Below are positions 10,862-28,306 of a DNA stretch of 64,000 nucleotides, in pieces. This stretch comes from Asterias amurensis (lineage: Eukaryota > Echinodermata > Asteroidea > Forcipulatida > Asteriidae). The DNA lies in NCBI RefSeq assembly GCF_032118995.1, contig NC_092662.1, positions 186,001 through 250,000 of the forward strand. Direction: 5' to 3'. The position numbers and the translations under genes are program-made. Under the pieces are notes generated by a model, which saw only the letters and a program-made list of their open reading frames with translations, had not been told where the DNA came from and did not search any database. Positions within the stretch are counted from its first letter, which is position 1, and the number at the start of each line of letters is the position of its first letter.

Positions 10862-13800
10862 CTAATCCGAGTCTGTTATGCAGATGACGTCGGTTGATTC
10901 TGGCTGAAGATCAGTCATGTCTTCAATCTCTGAGTCCGAGTCACTAATGATGATGATAGTCTTTGAGTCCTCTTTATTGTTACTCGCTGGCCCCTGACAA
11001 GTTAGTGACCCAGTACTCTGTGCACTGTTCCTTTGCCACTTTGGTGAGCATTTTATTTTGAGTGGGATTGTACGCTTTTGGGGGGTAATTGGTCGCTTTA
11101 TTTGGGCTTTGTTTCCAGAAGCGCCTTGAAACAAGGCTGTAGGCTTGAAAGGCTTGAACGGACTAATTTGAGTTTGCAAGTTAGTAGCTGGGGAGGATTT
11201 CTTAAGGTAGGAGCTGCTGTTACTGACGAGAGTCGATTGGATGCAGATCGGTTTACAACCATCTCTGGTGACTCCACTTCTTATCTGCGGGCCGGGGTTA
11301 CACTGGACAGAGTTACAAGTACTCCTGGTTTTGGAGACTAACACTTGCCCTGCCTGTGTCGTCTCAGTGCTAGATTTATAGCACGGATAACGCGATATGA
11401 AGACCTTCCGCACAGGTGGGTCATTTGTAATTGTCTTTTTAAGTTCTGTGCTCCCTTTAAGCGACTGTCCCTGAGTGGAAGCTACTGTGACTTCATGTAT
11501 GTCTGGATTAAGATGTACATCAAGGTCTGGCTGGGTGCTGGTAGGGCTGCATGACCCAGTCTCCCTGGGGAGGTTGGCAAGGTTGATCTCCTTTTCAGGA
11601 TTCTCAGAGCTTAGCTCCGTCTCTGAGTCATCGATGCTCAGTGTGATAGGTGCAGAGGTCTGAAGTTTAACTAGAAAGGTAAATTGTGCAAAGACAAGAG
11701 ATGATATAAGGATACAATTTTATATGTTTGGATCGTATAATGCATTTTAAGAAACTTTTAAGTTCAAAGTACTGCAGTAACAGAAAAATATTTCACTTTT
11801 TATACCTCAAAATTGAATATGAGAAGCATTACTGGAGTGTGTATTGTAGACTATTCTTCTTAAAACCGCTCCAGATTTTTGATATCTCAAAAATGCTATC
11901 ACCTACTGAAATTAAATGTTCCAGCTTAGTTTTGTTGGTATACAATACAATGTATATTTACAACTAGGATTCAAACCAACAGCAGCTTGTACAAGATACA
12001 AAAAATGAGTAACATCTGCTGCATTGTCAGAATTAAACAAAGTAGTTAAAGTCCAAATTTAAGACCACTTGGACATCCGTGTAGCCTATCTTGTTTAGCT
12101 GTTATAAGGCTCTTGTTTGACATTAGTCTTGTCATAGTCGCCACTACATTTCATTCAATTTTGTTTTAAAGCTCACATGATTTTGTTTGTCTCATTTAAA
12201 TTTGTTTCGGTCATTTTGTTTAATTAATAGTCACTCTAGACTACACTTTGACCATTCTTAAGTTGAATTGGACGGTTGACCAGCTCTTGCTGCAGGCTGT
12301 TACTTTTGCGAAATTGAATAAGTCTTGCAGCCTAATGAAAACTGAATGATCTTATTTGACCAGTGAATGCTTAACTGGTGTAATTGAGTTATTCATTTTG
12401 ATTGTTGAATGATGATTCAATGGAACATTAATTTTCAAACCCATTTGAATGAGCTGGGCATTGAAATTAATAGATTTTTGTCGCAATTAGCAGGGAAAAC
12501 AAACAATAAGATTTATGCCCACCATTCTTTACTCCTGACTGAACCGCTATGATCTTCTGCCGTTTTGGTTGACTGATAACGAATCCTTCATGTTCATCCT
12601 CAAACGCTATGGTCTCTCCCTGAGTCCAAGCTACCTTATGAGGCTTGTGCTGATGTTTGTAGTCTGGTGACAAGCTACATACATTTGTTATTAAGAAGGG
12701 GGCATGTTTAAGGGCTCTTACAGCTTGCTCAGCAGTGTTGTAGTGAAGGGAAGGTTGCAAGTCTGGTTTGATGGGAAGTAGTTGTGGTGATTTGATGGAA
12801 TGTTGTGTGGCTACCTTCACTGCTGCGCCATCATCGTAACAAGTAAACAATCCATTACCAGTTACATCAATCGCAGATTTGTAGGGTTTGATGATATCTG
12901 AAACATTAGAATGGCTAAGGTTATCGCTGACGACACCACTGTGAAAAGTGGATACCCTTCTAGACAGCACACTGCCATTGGAAGAGCCCATGTCCTGGGC
13001 ATGGACTTGGAAATGCTGTTGCTGACTTAAAGGGTCTGCCAAATTTGGCTGGAGCTCCCCATGAGAAGGTGCGGTGATGAAGGAATTCACAGTCTGATGG
13101 GGAGTTCCTTCTGTTTCCTTAGCGTTTCCTTTGTTCTCATTCTCACTCATTTTCTGCTCCTCTTCGTCACTACAATCATTCTTTTGTCTCTTCGATGGCG
13201 GTTCATCTGCTTCGTCGTCGGTGGGAACGTCTGATGCCACATCCGATTCGGAATTTTCCGCTGCTTCCAGGACGATGCCGTTCTTTTCATACTCCTCCTG
13301 TCGTTTCACAAACGGCTCGTCGACTTCCTTGAGCTTCTGCAAAGCAACATTTTTATTCTCCAGCAACTTCTTTTTGAGCTCTGGATCTCTGTCGGAGGGG
13401 TCTCTTGCAGTGCTGAAGTCGATCGTAGAGTGAGCACTGAAGTTGAGAATAAAGTCTTGCTGGCGTCTCTTCTGCAACTTCCGACCAACATCCTCAAAAG
13501 CTTCCTGAGCAATGCTGTTGATTTTTCTCCTGTTCAAACCCAAATCTTTCTTTTTATTTGTCTTATAAACAGCCTTGTAAACATCAGGGAAGTCTGGAAA
13601 GAAATCCTTCTTGTTGATGAGTCTCTCCAACTTCTTGTTGATCTCTGGGAAACGCGTTCCTTCGTAGTGGATCTTCTGCTCGATCACACGCCCGGTTGAT
13701 GGGGAGCATTCATTCAACTTACAATACATATTGTACACCTTCATGAAGCGCTTCCTGAGTTGATATTCCTGGATGTGGACGGAGTCTTCCTCATCCATCT

Positions 13801-15417
13801 CATCTAAGGTCAATTCGCGTTCTTCAAGTTTCTTAATAGCCCTACCAATTCTCTTCAGTATCAACTCTAGTTTGTTTATCTGTCTCTGTGAGCCTTTTCC
13901 TTTATCCTTCTTCTTCTCTTTCCGATCACTTTCCACACTTTTCATCGTCTTCCCATTTCTCTCATCTAGAGCTATAGTTGCAGGGGTATTAACACTTAGT
14001 GACGGCCCCGCCCCTTGATCAATATGTTCTTTCGCTGCATCATCATCATGCATCTCCTCAACCTCAGGTTGAGATATGCGATCAGTTTTTAAATATTCAA
14101 TTAAACTTCCGCTGCTGATGGTTTCACAAGTCATCTCAAGATCAGCGGAGCCACCTTTTTCTTCTACTCTCCTGCATTGCTCCTTCTTGACTATCTGTGC
14201 ATCATTCTGAGACTCATCATCCAAAACATTTGCTTCCTTCACCGTCTCTTTTCTTAAGTTGTCCGAGGCTTTCATTAACAAAGTCTTCACATCTTGAATG
14301 TGAACGTACACAGATTTCTTTTTGGATTGCAGGTCGGAGATGTGCTGCTCCAGAAGGTTGTGGAATTTTTCTGACTTGGTGTACTCCTTCCTTGCTTGAA
14401 CAAACTTGTCCTTAAGAAGCTTGGTGATAGCATTCTGTTGGTTGGTCTTGAGAAGTGGCCTACACACATCGATAAACTGAAAAGAGAGAACGATAAATCC
14501 TAATTTAAGTATAAAACAGTATGAGGAAGTGTAACAATAAATTGAACCGTAACGCATACAAGTTGTTTTACAAATGTCCCTCCCACATGGCAGTCTTCTT
14601 TTCTATAAGATTTAGAATTTGTTAAGCTCTTTCCTGAGTGAGCTGAGGAGGTATATGTGAAACATCTTTCTTTGGATAACTTTCCGTATGGCGCCACCAC
14701 TTTTTCACCTTTTTTTACAAAACGGGATATCTAATTGAGGTAAATTAGATACTATATTATTTCATATCGAATGAAAAAGTGGTGGCGCCATACGGAAACT
14801 TTTCCCTTTCTTTCACAATTGGACAGTGGAAAAAAGAAATGATTGCTTAAAACTGTGTTAAGACAATATGGCAGCCATCTTGCCTTGATTGAAAATAAAA
14901 CAACAGCAATTTTGGAATTTTGTCTTTTAAAAACCCAACAAAAGAACAAGCCAAGCACCTGCTTGAAAAGTGAAATTATGTTTTATATTTCACTCGTTAT
15001 TTTTGCTGTTGAATCAATACAGGTACTTTCATCTTTTACATTTAGTAGTTTAGTCAAAATTAGACATACGCAAAATGTGCATGTTGCTTGAAAAGTCCAA
15101 ACAACGTTTTTGTATATAACTTTTTTTGTTAACTTATATTATAAATAATAACATATAACTACCTCCATCCATGCTTATTTTTTTTATAATCAAATTAAAT
15201 TTAAACTTTAATTTAAAATAAATCCCGTTGCGAGTTTTGTCGAAATTCAATTCATATCCCCCATTTCCTTTTTAACAATTTCACTCTTAACCGATAAGAA
15301 ACGTACCTTTTTCAATACATCTTTGTTTGCGATACTTAGAGGTTCAATTTCATGAGATACTTCTTCGTCCGAACTACTCATTATTTCAATCACTTCTTCC
15401 TCAGTTTTAAGCGCCAT
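10862..15417 (-). CDS. DAXX: Death domain-associated protein DAXX (H3.3 chaperone)
   Basis: Three coding exons on the minus strand, 15417-15307, 14476-12523 and 11670-10862, join in phase to about 957 residues; human DAXX has 740. Exon 1 encodes MALKTEEEVIEIMSSSDEE, a hydrophobic core followed by acids, resembling the N-terminal SUMO-interaction motif. The DAXX helical bundle starts with FIDVCRPLLK (residue 38) and runs to about 108. The histone-binding domain spans about 237-435 with EINKKLERLINKK, FPDFPDVYKAV, QEAFEDVGRKLQKRR and ENKNVALQKL. An acidic stretch and a basic KRQK patch follow. The C-terminal exon has IIIISDSDSE and ends in DVICITDSD, matching the C-terminal SUMO-interaction motif of vertebrate DAXX. 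The family deposits histone H3.3 with ATRX and acts in PML bodies. The exon 2 donor (AATG/GTGGGC) is weak but is the only phase-compatible one seen. Confidence 0.93.
14681..14798. mobile_element. Palindromic MITE in DAXX intron 1
   Basis: The left end TTTCCGTATGGCGCCACCAC is matched on the opposite strand at the right end. The arms run about 30 bp into AAAAAGTG / CACTTTTT, around about 60 bp of AT-rich middle with GATATCTAATT and AAATTAGATAC forming an inner stem. Very low arm divergence suggests a fairly recent copy. A decayed relative is at 1147-1300. Confidence 0.85.
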
Positions 15418-16907
15418 CTTGATATTATGAATGATGAGCAACCAACAAGTGGGGGCGCTATTTATTGCCGCCTGCTCTTTTTTTCTCTGTATAATCAAAA
15501 TCATACCATCGCTACTTTCAAAGGAGTGTGATGGCAGATATTTGTCCTGCCTCATATCAAACCCTTTTTGATTGACACCCCTTTAGGACGTGTGGCATAG
15601 TCCAGCTAGGATATCATGGCATTATGGTGGAGCTGACCATGTGTGTTAAGGGGTGGCTAAGACATTGGGATATTAAAATTAAGTCAACGTGTAATAAAAA
15701 CGGCTAATTTTTATGTTTTTTCTACACTCACACTGACCGCATTCTGACACCTTATTCAATTATCCAAAGCTCACCTTACTGTTTTGTCCACACTTCATGC
15801 AAATTTCTCAACATAGTTGTACCATTTATGGTCCAACCATGGAGGAAGAAAACCATGGTTCAACTGAAATATTTAAGACCCTATAACTTTGACTGCACGA
15901 GGACTATTTTATGCGTTTTATTCCTCCATGATGTCCTCTTTATGCAATAAACAAACTGTCTGCCATTCCAGCTCAATGATGATCTGATCAATTTTAAACT
16001 GGTTACGAATCATCACCAACGGGGAACATTCTTTGTCTGAGCTGCTGATAGGGTGTAAGGAAGCGTTTTGTGCCTCATTTCACATGACTTTACCTATGGG
16101 AGGTTCGACAGTGTGTACTATTGTTCCTGACATACAAAGGTTAATCCTTCCATAGGCAAAGTCTCTGGAAGTTTTCAATGGGGTGGGTTTTGCCGGACCC
16201 TTGCTTGTTTTTTTTCCCACGGTTTTGAAAAGGCGGTGATAAGCCCCTATCATCGCCCAATGTGTTTTGGCGTGCGTTCCGCTCATGACTATGGTGCAGC
16301 AACTGTGTGTCCCCACACGGTGTGGTGCACTTGTAGTTCAATTTGTAGTTCGCTCTCTATCCCTACAAACTGATGCACGCCCTATGGTCCACGTGCGTTC
16401 TCTATGGTTTTCTAAGGTAAAAAATGAACACACGGGGTATAGGAAAATCACGGAGCCTCTGCATACAATCACTTGATCTCTGTGAGTGCGAACAGTTTGC
16501 AATTCACGCAATTGAAAGTCCTCTTTTATCATGTTAATACCCGACCTTTCGCTGAAGCTTAAATAATTCTTTTACAGGCCACGTGAGTGGAGCTGTAAGT
16601 GCGATATTGCAGGCACTGGGCGATCGCATGCACGGTCCACCGAATCTATCGCAGGGGGCCATAGAACAGTTCTGGACCCGTGCGCCGGGCTGGCCGTCTG
16701 TCAACCAATACCAGTAGGATATTCTCGTACATTTTGAGACGAAATTGAAGCCAGGATCAGCGGTAAAGTTCCACCATGTGTTGGGAAAGTATCGAATGAG
16801 CATGAAGGCTGTCACTATCCGGATGAAAAGGCTATAGATCTCTCGTTTTCGTTGGACTTGGAAGTATTTTGTTGGCCGTTCCGTCCGATGTGCTCGTGTG
16901 AAATAAC
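15418..16907. other. Divergent spacer between DAXX and NRARP
   Basis: DAXX starts leftward at 15417 and NRARP rightward at 16908, so about 1.5 kb holds both promoters. The half nearer NRARP is richer in GC and CpG. One CSL site is present at 16214-16221. The minus-strand open frame at 16534-16977 overlaps the NRARP start and shows no family features. No RNA gene was recognised. Confidence 0.6.
16214..16221 (-). promoter_or_regulatory. Consensus CSL / Su(H) binding site upstream of NRARP
   Basis: TTCCCACG on the plus strand is CGTGGGAA on the minus strand, an exact match to the CSL consensus YRTGDGAD. It lies about 690 bp upstream of the NRARP ATG. Vertebrate Nrarp is a direct Notch target, so a site here fits, but a single 8-mer in 1.5 kb could also be chance. 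Confidence 0.5.
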
Positions 16908-17237
16908 ATGTCATCAACTGCAATACACAGCAACCAGCAACGAAGTTTTCACGAAGCCGTAAAGAGGGGGGACCCAAACGAGCTGACCCGGCTTCTACGG
17001 AGTAATATTTCAGGTACGGTAAACGTGAATGTATTCGATGGAGACGGCCAGACCCCGCTTCATCAGAGCGTTCTGGTCGGCAACTTGGAACTTGTCAAAC
17101 TCCTCGTGCAGTTTGGAGCTGATGTACGGCTCGCGAACAGAGATGGGTGGAATGCACTACACATAGCAGCCTACGGTGGCCACGACGATATAGTACTCTA
17201 CCTCATCCGACGGCGTGGGGGCGATCGGAAGCGGTGA
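16908..17237 (+). CDS. NRARP: Notch-regulated ankyrin repeat protein NRARP
   Basis: A single intact exon encodes 109 residues; human NRARP is 114 and also intronless. The match runs nearly end to end: FHEAVKRGDPNELTRLL at the N-terminus, then two ankyrin repeats at about 45-77 (DGQTPLHQSV, GNLELVKLLVQFGADVRLA) and 78-104 (NRDGWNALHIAAYGGHDDIV). The C-terminus is short and basic. NRARP binds the CSL-Notch intracellular domain complex through its ankyrin repeats, promotes turnover of that domain as negative feedback, and also affects Wnt/LEF1 signalling. The start ATG is the only one giving the family N-terminal length. An AATAAA lies about 100 bp past the stop, giving a compact transcript. Identity is nearly certain. 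Confidence 0.96.
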   Translation: MSSTAIHSNQQRSFHEAVKRGDPNELTRLLRSNISGTVNVNVFDGDGQTPLHQSVLVGNLELVKLLVQFGADVRLANRDGWNALHIAAYGGHDDIVLYLIRRRGGDRKR

Positions 17238-17334
17238 CGGCACGAGAATGTCTCCGCTCAACGCCAAGAATCCTCCTTGTTTTATTCCCATTCCACCACC
17301 GTTTGAGATTGTCTTCTTGTTCTTCATATGGAGG

Positions 17335-17340
17335 AATAAA
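17335..17340 (+). promoter_or_regulatory. Poly(A) signal AATAAA of NRARP
   Basis: AATAAA lies 98 bp after the NRARP stop on the sense strand. It is the first canonical signal downstream, so it is the likely 3' end of a short transcript. Confidence 0.6.
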
Positions 17341-17655
17341 ATATAGCGTTACGGATGTTAACTGTTAAAACTGTTAATCACAACGCAAAGGAAAAGACAC
17401 AATGGCAACAACAATACAACCACAACCACAACAACAACAACAACAACACTTGCGTTATGGTGCTGTGAATCCAAGTTCTGCAAGAAGGTGTATAATCAAA
17501 CTGTGTGACTTCCATACTCATCGACATACACTCTGCCAGAACAGATATCAACTTGGCCTCTAAAATGTTGTCTGCAAACAACCTCAGATTGGGCTTTCTG
17601 TTATCTAAGCATGGAGGAAGAGAACGAGATGTGTGTAGGCCTAAGCGACAATCCA

Positions 17656-17792
17656 GGGCCCAATTTCATAAGAGCTGCTAAAGCAGAAAATACTCCTTAA
17701 ACATTTTCTGCTAAGCAAAATAATTCTGGTAAGCAAAATTTTGTTTTGCTGAGCTACTTTTTGTGCCTAAGCAGCACTATGAAATTGGGCCC
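17656..17792. mobile_element. MITE with GGGCCCAATTTCATA ends
   Basis: GGGCCCAATTTCATA (17656-17670) and its exact complement TATGAAATTGGGCCC (17778-17792) bound 137 bp. The interior holds AGCAGAAAAT, TTTTCTGCTAAGCA and GCTGAGC blocks shared with the copies at 9417-9612 and 29672-29848. The perfect 15-bp ends make this the youngest-looking copy in the window. Confidence 0.85.
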
Positions 17793-17946
17793 AGTTGAAA
17801 CATGAGCTGGTCTTAAGACGTTTTCATAAGTCATCACTTCAAGACGCTCTTTTGATTGTCTAAAATTGTGGGTTTTTTTTATGAAAAGGGAACAATTTAT
17901 CATAATGGAAGAGATAATAATAATTAAACACAACTGCCTTTCTGTA

Positions 17947-18281
<335 letters not shown>

Positions 18282-18986
18282 TGGATTAGCCATACTATAA
18301 TATTGGTCAAATTTTCAAGGAAGTGGTACATTTACAGAAAGTTTTAATTCTGAAATCATCATATTATGCAACTTTGTGAAAATGTTGTCTGAATTGTCAC
18401 TATTTTGATGCAACATCAAGCACGAATGTTTAACCAAAGATTTCATGCATTTTGGTTTGGGGGTTTTTCTTGTTTTTTCTATGAATGAGCTTCCTGTTTT
18501 TAAAAATGATGTGGGTGTAGACCATTTTAACAACTTTTTAAATTAAATTTCGCAGTTTTCAAATTGCTGGTGACTGTAATACTCTGGAGTGGTGTTGTAT
18601 TTGAAAACACACCATTTTACTACGATATTCACATCTATTCCAAAGAGTGGTTTCGTGGTTCAAAGATTCTTCTAAAAGGAATACTCATTCAACAACATAA
18701 TGATTTACAACAGAAAATTATTTTGTAAAGTGATCCTGATGTTTGTAACCACTAAAGGGACTCAAATTCCTTTTGATAACTCATTTGATGTGATCAAAAC
18801 AGTTAGATATGATTTCAGAAAATGGAAAACCTGTAAATCTAATGAGATAATGGAGCCGTGCGTCATTGATGCCTGGTAAATAATTGTTGTTGAACAATGT
18901 TTCCAATGAAAGTTCAAACATGCAAAAAGTTTGAATACTGAAAAATTGTCAACATCCTCATCACGCCAGAGTATTTTTAAAGGCAC

Positions 18987-19125
18987 TGGGGTCGATTTCT
19001 CAAAGAGATAGGACTAGTCCTAACTTAGGACTAGTCCTAGGAGATATACAAACTGCATGGATAGTCCTAAGTTAGGACGAGTAACTGGTCCTAACGCGAC
19101 TAACTCTTTGTGAAATCCACCCCCT
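18987..19125. mobile_element. MITE with internal TCCTAACTTAGGA palindromes
   Basis: The ends GGGGTCGATTTCTCAAAGAG and CTCTTTGTGAAATCCACCCC are inverted partners. The interior repeats GGACTAGTCC and TCCTAAGTTAGGAC in both orientations. The element is about 139 bp, with no ORF. Confidence 0.8.
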
Positions 19126-20714
19126 GGACACGATTGGTAGTTACTCAAAATTAGTTGTAAGCACAACAATTTACTTGGTAACGAGCAATGAAAACTGTTG
19201 ATATATTTTTTTAGTATAAAACATTGTGAGAAACAGCTCCCTCTGACTCTATTGTAACGTAGTTTTTGAGAAAGAGGAAATTTCTCATCAATTTAAGACT
19301 TCAGCTAAAGCCTTTTATTATGCGTCTGAAAGCACACAAAGTAATGCAGCAGTTATGGTGTATTATTTTGCCCACTTTGTTGGTGATGACTTCAATAGAG
19401 ACTCAGTGGTCGAAAAATCTGGCCAGTAACTGTTTGAACAGGGTATAGTTTTAATGTCACAAGCCTTTTATTGTCATTATTGGTATGTTCGGAAGAAGTT
19501 GGTTTTTTACACAAAGCTACAATGTGTAGGCCTACCCTGCATGCCCAAAATGTAACCTGTACTGTAGTTTTTACCCTTAATCCGCCATATGCCTCTTCGT
19601 TTACCTTTTGTGTCCCTCCAGTGCACCTTTCATGTACCCCTTGTGTACCCTTTATGTACCTTTACCTGTTGTTGACATAACATCACAGCCAGGTATTTTG
19701 TTAAATTTCTTGAATACCGCAAGACGAAAAGAAATCCGCGGTAGCAGCAAGTCCAGGGTCAACTGCCATTGTTAGGCCCCATCGGATCTTCTGTTTGCCA
19801 AGTCACGGCACCAGAAAAGAGCAGAAATTTCTTTCAAAGGGTCACACCAGTGTGCAAGGAAGCGTGTTCTTGCTAAAAAGGCCCTGTTGTTTATCTAACG
19901 AATAGCAGGGTTAACCAGGTCTTCGGTTCTTGGTGGTAGGCCATTTGCTTTGGCGCCTTAACCTTTCGTGATTTGCAGGTTTTTTTCTCTTGCTAGATTC
20001 TACTCTGGCATTTGAAACTTGAATGCAACCTCTGGTTCACAAAATTCAAGACCTTTCCCACATTTTATTACTATTATCGTTTTGTGTGGCCTTTGTGAAG
20101 TTAAAAAAGAACATGTAAAGGTGACCCTTTAAATTTTGTCTTTTTATAAAGGTATGAGCCGCCCCTAGAATTATATCGTGTAGATTAATTCGATTAACAT
20201 TCGATACTTTTACACACTTTGAAGTTTTGGATCCTACACTTCATGTTTGCTAAACACGAAGTTTGACATTTACAGCAAATCAACCCCCCCCCCCAAAAAA
20301 AAAGCATATCAAGATTTTAAGTTTAAAACTTATAAAGTGTGTACCACTTCCTTAATAAAAGAACTGTATATCAACTATGTTGATGTGACGTGTTCAAAAT
20401 CGAATGACCTATTTTGTGAGTATTTAAATAATTATGTGTTATCATTGCAGTATATACTGTGCACATTGGCATAGCCGAATGTATATTTTGGCATTATGAA
20501 TTAAAAAAAAAAGGCATTTTATACTTTTCATAACCTTTTCAGTATTGTATTTGAATTAAACAAAATAGTTGTTAATAATCATTCAAGTATATGATATCAC
20601 TGCCATGTATTACCTTTATCACCAGTTATTATTGTAATCAAATGTTATGAATAATAATTTATCAAGTATTGTTGAAGTGTTGTCGAAACTGGTACAGGGG
20701 TCCGGCTCCAGCTC

Positions 20715-20909
20715 TTATCGTTTCGCGGGCTTGGCTACAAACTTCAACTCATGAGCCTGATGGTTTCTGATTTCGAAAACGCACCATAAAAAATAACCCA
20801 ACGCCATACCAAGGCCGTCTAGTTGTTGGGACACCTTGACTTTGTGTCTAACCAAAAATAAACCGGCCATGCATGATGTTATTATTAAAAAAGCAATGAT
20901 TGTATTCAT
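20715..20909 (-). CDS. Possible 64-residue two-span membrane microprotein, unrecognised
   Basis: An ATG at 20909 (minus) opens 64 codons to a TAA. The product has a hydrophobic N-terminal segment (IIAFLIITSCMAGLFLV, about 4-20), a basic stretch (RHKVKVSQQLDG), a second hydrophobic segment (LGMALGYFLWCVF, about 33-45) and a soluble basic tail ending VAKPAKR. The amino-acid mix looks more protein-like than neighbouring chance frames, which are Leu/Ile/Phe/Lys-rich. I do not recognise a family; length and topology resemble small integral membrane proteins. No splice partner or poly(A) signal was identified. It may be chance. Confidence 0.3.
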   Translation of the reverse strand: MNTIIAFLIITSCMAGLFLVRHKVKVSQQLDGLGMALGYFLWCVFEIRNHQAHELKFVAKPAKR

Positions 20910-21888
20910 CACGTGATGTTAAATAAACTGTTATGGAGAAAGATTCATGTCTCTTTGCTAAAATTAGTTACTGTGTGTCGTACGATCGTTGTTTGTCTTC
21001 TAAACACGACTCTATAGTTATACCAAGGTCGCTGGGGGACTGTTCAAAATGTATCCCTTAAAAACATAAACGCTGTTTAATAAGAGGACTGCAAAACAAA
21101 GAACCACAAACCAGAAATTGGATTCAGCAGGAGAGGACTTCGAAATCTATTCTTTATAAGCAAACATAACTGCTCTTTGTAACGAGGGCGACTGTATACC
21201 AGTGACAACAATGATATGGTCCACATTGTGTAGTTGCAATTGAGTACACGGGGCAATATTGCTTCCAGACTATCTTTTCTATGAAGAATTCTCACAAACT
21301 TTGTTCTTATCTTTTAAAAACACAAAATCACTGTGATTGCAAACTCAGTGCAGTTTTGTTTACCTCCAAGTTGATTGCTATGTCACCGTGTAACACCTTC
21401 AATATTATATTATATTGTGATTGGAGCCAAAAACTTTCAATTCAATTCAATTCAATTAATTTATTTCATCACAGATTACATGTAAAAAGTGAAAATTGTT
21501 TTTCATGTGTGCACTAAACAGAGTCAAATTTGGTACTTATAGAAAAACAAAAACATAACATTTTAAAAACACAAAATTAATTACAAAAATTGTAATGATA
21601 AATTGAAACGGTTCTCAAAAATGCTTTATATTAACAAAGGTTACTGTATACTTCTACAAGTAAGTTTGCTCTCCATTTATTTTTAAGAGCGGCTACCAAC
21701 CACCCCGGTGCCTCACTGCGTTTCACTTCGAGTATCCTTTTTTTAACCGCTCCACGGGTAGTATAATATAACAATGGAGAAAGAACGCCACCTTTCTTCG
21801 AAAACGGTTGTTTGTTCTTTTAAATTCCCTCATTAAGTTTAGGCTCCGAGCAGTAGGCTAGATTAGAAACAGGTTCTGGGGTGTAATT

Positions 21889-21950
21889 GATTGGTTATTG
21901 GTTCAATGACGTAAAAGCCCCGTCCCAAAAGCAGTGTTTTGATTGGCTAA
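21889..21950 (+). promoter_or_regulatory. Candidate PHYHD1 promoter: three inverted CCAAT boxes and a CRE-like site
   Basis: ATTGG (inverted CCAAT) occurs at 21890-21894, 21897-21901 and 21942-21946, and TGACGTAA at 21907-21914. The cluster lies about 320-380 bp upstream of the PHYHD1 ATG in a locally CpG-richer stretch. CCAAT plus CRE-like clusters mark NF-Y-dependent promoters. The role is inferred from sequence alone. Confidence 0.45.
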
Positions 21951-22268
21951 ACAAAATTGCCAAAATCGAGGAGGGCAAGGTCCAGTGTAGACTTGACTCA
22001 AGTCCCTGTAACGTCAGAAAACTTTTGTGAAGCCGGTCCCTCAATACAACCATAGTAGGCTTTTGATTCAAAAGAGGGCGCTATCGGAGGAGGTTGAATC
22101 AAGTCTAGGCGTCCGGTTGCGCACGTGCGCATCTTTATTGTGTGTGTGTGTACATAACATGTTTTCACGGACAACAACTTTAACTGGAAACAGCAGGCGG
22201 TCTTTTGAGATCTCTTAAGAAATAGAATACGACATAATTATCCGAAAACGTGTGCGAACAAAATAATT

Positions 22269-28306
<6,038 letters not shown>

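Noticed and set aside
14850-14895. Minus-strand AGGCAAGATGGCTGCCATA resembling miR-31
   Set aside because: It matches the miR-31 seed and more, but no complementary arm lies within 60 bp on either side, so no precursor hairpin can form.
16534-16977. 147-codon minus-strand frame over the NRARP start
   Set aside because: It is antisense to NRARP's conserved N-terminus and shows no domain. Its openness is explained by the GC-richer context.
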